From Pseudoalteromonas lipolytica (GTDB taxonomy: Bacteria > Pseudomonadota > Gammaproteobacteria > Enterobacterales > Alteromonadaceae), in the NCBI RefSeq assembly GCF_001306915.1, contig NZ_LJTC01000002.1, forward strand, positions 687,711 to 751,710: a stretch of 64,000 nucleotides of DNA, written 5' to 3'. The notes beneath the pieces were generated by a model. That model was not told where the DNA came from, ran no database searches, and was given only the letters and a program-made list of their open reading frames with translations. Below, piece by piece: positions 60,815 through 64,000 of the stretch. The position numbers and the translations under genes are program-made. How positions within the stretch are numbered: position 1 is the stretch's first letter; each line of letters begins with the position of its first letter.

Positions 60815-61819
60815 TTAATACCCTTCAAACCTTGTTGCACAACCTATGCCTATGCACTCAACACGGCTGTCGAGTTCTAACAGCTCTAAATTATAACTTT
60901 TGCTTACATCTACTTTTTTTAGTGGATTATTAAAAAGGCTGATATCTACTAAATTTGCATGTTCACGTAAATCAATGTTTTTTAATTTGTTATTTGACAA
61001 AAAGAGCACTTGAAGCATGGGGTTTGCTGTTAAATCGATAGTGCTTAACTGGTTATTACCGGCGTAAAGTGCAGTTAACTTTTTATTATGGCTTATGTCT
61101 AAAGAGCTAAGCTGGTTGGCATCTAGGTTTAGTTCGCTGAGCATCTTGAACTTGCTTAAATCTAGGTTTTTTAACTGATTATTTGCAAGCTCAAGGTTAC
61201 GAATACCACTCGGTATATTTACTTTTGTGAGCTTATTGCCCGACAGGTTAAGTTGATATAGTTCAGAATTAACAAGCGTCAATTCACCTGTCAGCTTATT
61301 ATCATTAAGATCAAGCCATGTAAGTTTACTGTTAGTGCTTACATCAAGCTTTGAAAGCTTATTACCACTCAGCATTAAAGTCTCTAACTCTTCGTTGTTA
61401 CTTACATCAATACTCGTAAGGCTGTTTTGGCTTAAATCAACACGGAAAAGCTGGCTGTTGTGACTTATGTCGATTTCGGTCAGCTGGTTTGGCACTTTCT
61501 TATCGGCAGGTCTACTTGTAATGCCACCAATTTCACCAACTATGAAGCTATCCCCTTCATTACTGAGGACGAGTTTTGTTAAGTTACTAAAATGCTCAAG
61601 CCCTTTGGCTGAAGTAATACCGCGATCTCTGCAATGTATTTTTGTCACCTCCCCCACAGTTTTATAGCCACTTTCTTGTAAACACGCTAAGAAGTTAGCA
61701 TCTGCAACCACGCTCTCTATTGGTGTATCGTCATTAGCCGAAGCACCAGCAACCCCAAGATTTAATACAAGCAAACAGGCCAAAGCCCTTTTAATGCGCG
61801 CAAAGTTCCTTTTTAGCAT
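60815..61819 (-). CDS. Secreted leucine-rich-repeat protein
   Basis: The 334-residue protein has a signal peptide (to about residue 28, GVAGASAND), a capping region with two Cys, then about nine repeats of 20-22 residues with the pattern LTELDISHNSQL, LTSIDVSNNEEL, LSKLDVSTNSKL, LTWLDLNDNKLTG (about 110-310). This is the internalin-like LRR form found in environmental bacteria. It ends in a Cys pair (CIGIGC) that probably caps the solenoid. The role is probably protein or surface binding. The start follows aaggtgaa. It is flanked by repeat blocks. Confidence 0.82.
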   Translation of the reverse strand: MLKRNFARIKRALACLLVLNLGVAGASANDDTPIESVVADANFLACLQESGYKTVGEVTKIHCRDRGITSAKGLEHFSNLTKLVLSNEGDSFIVGEIGGITSRPADKKVPNQLTEIDISHNSQLFRVDLSQNSLTSIDVSNNEELETLMLSGNKLSKLDVSTNSKLTWLDLNDNKLTGELTLVNSELYQLNLSGNKLTKVNIPSGIRNLELANNQLKNLDLSKFKMLSELNLDANQLSSLDISHNKKLTALYAGNNQLSTIDLTANPMLQVLFLSNNKLKNIDLREHANLVDISLFNNPLKKVDVSKSYNLELLELDSRVECIGIGCATRFEGY

Positions 61820-61966
61820 TATTTCACCTTAAAATTTCAACAACATAATCAGGTGGTTAATTAAGAGGTTCCACCACCCAACAACAAAGCATGCATAATA
61901 CAGGTTATTTGATGTTTGTACCTATATAAATACAAAAATTCTTCCGAAGTTGTTTTTTAATGGGTT

Positions 61967-61992
61967 CGCGCGAAATAAATTTCACGCCTACA
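61967..61992. repeat. Type D hairpin repeat, partial
   Basis: cgcgcgaaataaatttcacg followed by cctac; the last D module of the series before the final array. Confidence 0.7.
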
Positions 61993-61999
61993 GTGCAAG

Positions 62000-62048
62000 G
62001 TGCTAGGTGCTAGGTGCTAGGTGCTAGGTGCTAGGTGCTAGGTGCTAG
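62000..62048. repeat. Heptamer tandem array GTGCTAG, 7 units
   Basis: Seven exact units, the longest of the three arrays, ending cagcatagtgttgg as in the array at 49299 (cagcatagtattgg). It lies in the 369-base gap 61820-62188, which has no gene. Confidence 0.95.
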
Positions 62049-62188
62049 CAGCATAGTGTTGGTTATGGGTTGGTAAAGGGGTTAGGAAAAATAAAGACCA
62101 GACCCCCGATTTCTTAGTTTTTGAATGAAAAATATCGAGAAAAAACGCCTACTTGACTGCACTCTCAAATGAGTGTTTTTTATACCAA

Positions 62189-63349
62189 TTAAAAAAGAGA
62201 AAAAATCGTTATCATAAGAATAATAAATATTATCCATGGACTGTAAGTAATTATAGTTTCCAAAAGCGCTTCTATAAGGGTTAGCGACTCCCTATCGTCA
62301 ATTATTTCCACATTGCCATTAACTATAAAATCATACCAACTATTGAATATATTTTGGGTAAAAAAGTCACTATGCCCTCCCTTAAAATACCTATCAACAA
62401 TTATCCCACCATACTTCCTCTTAAATCCTGAACGCCCAGCCATTCCTAGCCCTATAGCTAAAGCTTGACTAAGAACAAGAGGAAAATCATTTAAAGAACA
62501 ATCATTCAAAATATATTTAATATCATGCTTCTTTATTATAGATTCCCAATCAAAACTACCTTTAATTACGCTACCACAAAGAATTACTTTACTAAATTTC
62601 GGTGTTTTAGCTTGATTAATTTTATCCAGTGATTTTGCTATGAGATAAGTACCAAAACTGTGCCCAACTAGAGTAACTTCAGCTCCAGGAAACTTATCAC
62701 TGAGAAATTCGAGTTCTTGTTTAAATCTATTAATTTCTATCCATCTAAGTGGAGGAATCATAAAAGATAAGACTGGAAAAAAAGCATATTGGTGCTTTAA
62801 ATGTTCAAGCTTATGCTCTTGAAGATTCAAACTTTTTGACAACTCACTCTGCCAAGTACCATTTGTCTCGATTCCATGAACTGAATACACTATCTTATGA
62901 TTAGGTAGTTTATTGATCTCTTGACTTAGTCTTATAATGTACTCATTAATACATCCTTTTAATTCTAATTTCCAATCTTCACTTTCGTAAGTATAGGGAT
63001 ATGCAAATACTCGGCACTGTTTGAGTTCACTTGAAAACTCTTCTATTAAGTCGGCATATTCAGTCAAACAAATTATATTACTTGGAACACAACACTTTCT
63101 TTTAAATTGACTCTTTTTTATCCATTGTAATAATTTAATCCCCCCTTTTTTATCTACCTTTCCAATTTCCGATAGTGGTAATTGAAAATCGATAATTACA
63201 AAACTAAATTGATGTACTTTAATTTGCTCAATACCTTCCGCAACAGTTATAGCTCTTTTAATAAAACAGCCTGGTGTTACAGAATTCAGCAACTCTTCTA
63301 TTTTTAAGTATTTTATACAATCATCTTCAACTACTAAATAATTAATCAT
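62189..63349 (-). CDS. Receiver domain fused to alpha/beta hydrolase and membrane tail
   Basis: The 386-residue protein has three parts. Residues 1-120 are receiver-like: E8-D9-D10 acid pocket, phospho-acceptor D54 in FVIIDFQLP, switch T96 in IICLTEY. Residues about 150-345 form an alpha/beta-hydrolase: oxyanion strand IVYSVHGIETNGTW, nucleophile elbow TLVGHSFGTYL with S231, and H326 in FKGGHSDFFT as likely catalytic His. Residues about 365-386 form a membrane helix at the very C-terminus. A membrane-tethered serine hydrolase gated by phosphorylation is therefore likely; I do not know this architecture as a named system. It begins directly after the stop of the receiver gene (TAAATG). AT-rich codons differ from neighbours. 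Confidence 0.75.
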   Translation of the reverse strand: MINYLVVEDDCIKYLKIEELLNSVTPGCFIKRAITVAEGIEQIKVHQFSFVIIDFQLPLSEIGKVDKKGGIKLLQWIKKSQFKRKCCVPSNIICLTEYADLIEEFSSELKQCRVFAYPYTYESEDWKLELKGCINEYIIRLSQEINKLPNHKIVYSVHGIETNGTWQSELSKSLNLQEHKLEHLKHQYAFFPVLSFMIPPLRWIEINRFKQELEFLSDKFPGAEVTLVGHSFGTYLIAKSLDKINQAKTPKFSKVILCGSVIKGSFDWESIIKKHDIKYILNDCSLNDFPLVLSQALAIGLGMAGRSGFKRKYGGIIVDRYFKGGHSDFFTQNIFNSWYDFIVNGNVEIIDDRESLTLIEALLETIITYSPWIIFIILMITIFSLF

Positions 63350-63790
63350 TTAAAGCTCATTTATTTGACTTGATATCCTTACTTTCCATTCATTAGATGA
63401 TGATTCCCAAAAAATAATATCTTTCAAAAAACTCGGAAAAGTATCTAATAATTCTGTTTTTAAATTTTCTAATGAAACACGATCATCATGGTGACCAAAA
63501 ACATCCCACTGGGTGAATACAACAGTTCTAGTTTTCAACCTTTTGTGTTTCATTGTCATGAGTACTCTCTTCCCAGACAATGACCTAATCTGCTTTTTGT
63601 CTTGCTCAAAAGCAGGCAAACTCATATCTAATATAAAAAAATCATAGATCTTTTTTTTAATCTCTACAATTGCGTCATCTGGAGTTAAAACCACCTTCAC
63701 TAAATCTGATTTAATACCATGACTACTTTCAAGAAAATCCAATATACTTTTCAACTTTAGTTCATTATCTTCAGCAACCAACACTTTCAT
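63350..63790 (-). CDS. Stand-alone receiver-domain protein
   Basis: The 146-residue protein is a receiver with E7-D8 acid pair, phospho-acceptor D55 in FFILDMSLP and switch T93 in TVVFTQWD. The usual Lys of the K-loop is not obvious. A short C-terminal extension replaces any output domain. It lies 4 bases after the GHKL-type gene and abuts the hydrolase fusion gene, so it is probably an intermediate or competing acceptor in one phosphorelay. Confidence 0.8.
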   Translation of the reverse strand: MKVLVAEDNELKLKSILDFLESSHGIKSDLVKVVLTPDDAIVEIKKKIYDFFILDMSLPAFEQDKKQIRSLSGKRVLMTMKHKRLKTRTVVFTQWDVFGHHDDRVSLENLKTELLDTFPSFLKDIIFWESSSNEWKVRISSQINEL

Positions 63791-63794
63791 AACA

Positions 63795-64000
63795 TCACCT
63801 TAAAAAAGAAACATTTGAATACATGATTTTTACGAAGAATTCATTATCATTCGCCCCAACCGATATTTTATTTTCAACTTTTAAATCAATATCAAATATT
63901 TTTTTCACTTTATAAAGCCCACTCCCCTTTTCACGGTTAGCTTTCAATGTCACCTCAGCCCCATTAATGTGCGAATTAATATCATCAATAACTTCAAAGT
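63795..64000 (-). CDS. C-terminal part of a GHKL (histidine-kinase-like) ATPase protein
   Basis: Reading leftwards from the right edge, an open frame of 67 codons ends with a TGA at 63797-63795. The peptide contains EVTLKANREKGSGLYKVKKIFDIDLKV, whose KGSGLYKVKKI segment resembles the G2 box of GHKL ATPases (GTGLGL.VKKI), followed by a strand ending FFVKIMYSNV. The remainder lies outside the window. With the receiver gene 4 bases downstream and the receiver-hydrolase gene following, it is likely the kinase of the system. Confidence 0.65.
   Translation of the reverse strand, partial: FEVIDDINSHINGAEVTLKANREKGSGLYKVKKIFDIDLKVENKISVGANDNEFFVKIMYSNVSFLR

Noticed and set aside
49299..62048. GTGCTAG arrays as CRISPR-like repeats
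   Set aside because: The units are 7 bases, directly adjacent with no spacers, and no cas gene is nearby. They are simple tandem repeats.
49226..62188. Repeat-rich gaps as remnants of an insertion sequence or integron
   Set aside because: No transposase or integrase fragment was seen in any frame, and the modules are too short and too rearranged for IS ends or attC sites with cassettes.

Overview
The window reads as chromosomal DNA of a marine gammaproteobacterium of the Alteromonadales, most likely Pseudoalteromonas or a close relative. This is an inference from the gene types: a long-form TonB-dependent receptor beside sugar-uptake genes, H-NOX with a hybrid kinase, secreted lipases, a PL1 pectate lyase and GH43, a heme hmuTUV-hutZ operon, ZigA with DUF1826, and moderately AT-rich DNA. 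No rRNA, tRNA, CRISPR, integrase or insertion sequence was seen.

Layout. 1-1.9 kb: a partial lipoprotein gene and a MepA-like murein endopeptidase. 1.9-13.0 kb: a carbohydrate-use locus with a ROK repressor, divergent from an ABC importer (binding protein, permease, single-domain ATPase), a NagZ-type GH3 enzyme, a TonB-dependent receptor and a secreted multidomain protein with a lysozyme-like region and a C-terminal chitin-binding domain. A 19-bp sequence is repeated upstream of the importer and of the secreted protein, and related sites overlap the receptor promoter. The domains point to a GlcNAc-containing glycan such as chitin or murein. 13.1-18.0 kb: an ECF sigma/anti-sigma/lipoprotein operon, a divergent subtilase, and a two-gene operon for a low-complexity secreted protein and a beta-barrel. 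Two copies of one bipartite promoter, and a weaker third, suggest a single regulon.

18-31 kb: housekeeping and stress genes (CBS protein, Dps, CorA, diguanylate cyclase), the heme-uptake operon, azurin, small regulators, an alpha/beta-hydrolase operon, and a pyroglutamyl-peptidase-like protein whose expected catalytic Cys is Ser. 31-44 kb: pectate lyase, H-NOX/hybrid kinase, AraC regulator, GH43, Kelch protein, a Zur-type zinc-limitation pair (zigA-DUF1826) and membrane proteins. 44-49 kb: a possible carbonyl-stress cluster (YqhD, DJ-1/PfpI, LysR, isochorismatase, GlxA-type regulator), then a small gene broken by an in-frame amber codon.

49.2-62.1 kb: ordinary genes (acpH, CPBP protease, lipases, HEAT and LRR proteins), but most intergenic gaps carry a mosaic of short dispersed repeats: hairpins, a heptamer tandem array and a composite unit of about 100 bp. 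62.2-64.0 kb: a tightly packed operon running off the right edge. It encodes the tail of a GHKL/histidine-kinase-like protein, a receiver protein, and an unusual receiver-alpha/beta hydrolase-transmembrane fusion. That operon and the ECF regulon are the best candidates for undescribed systems.
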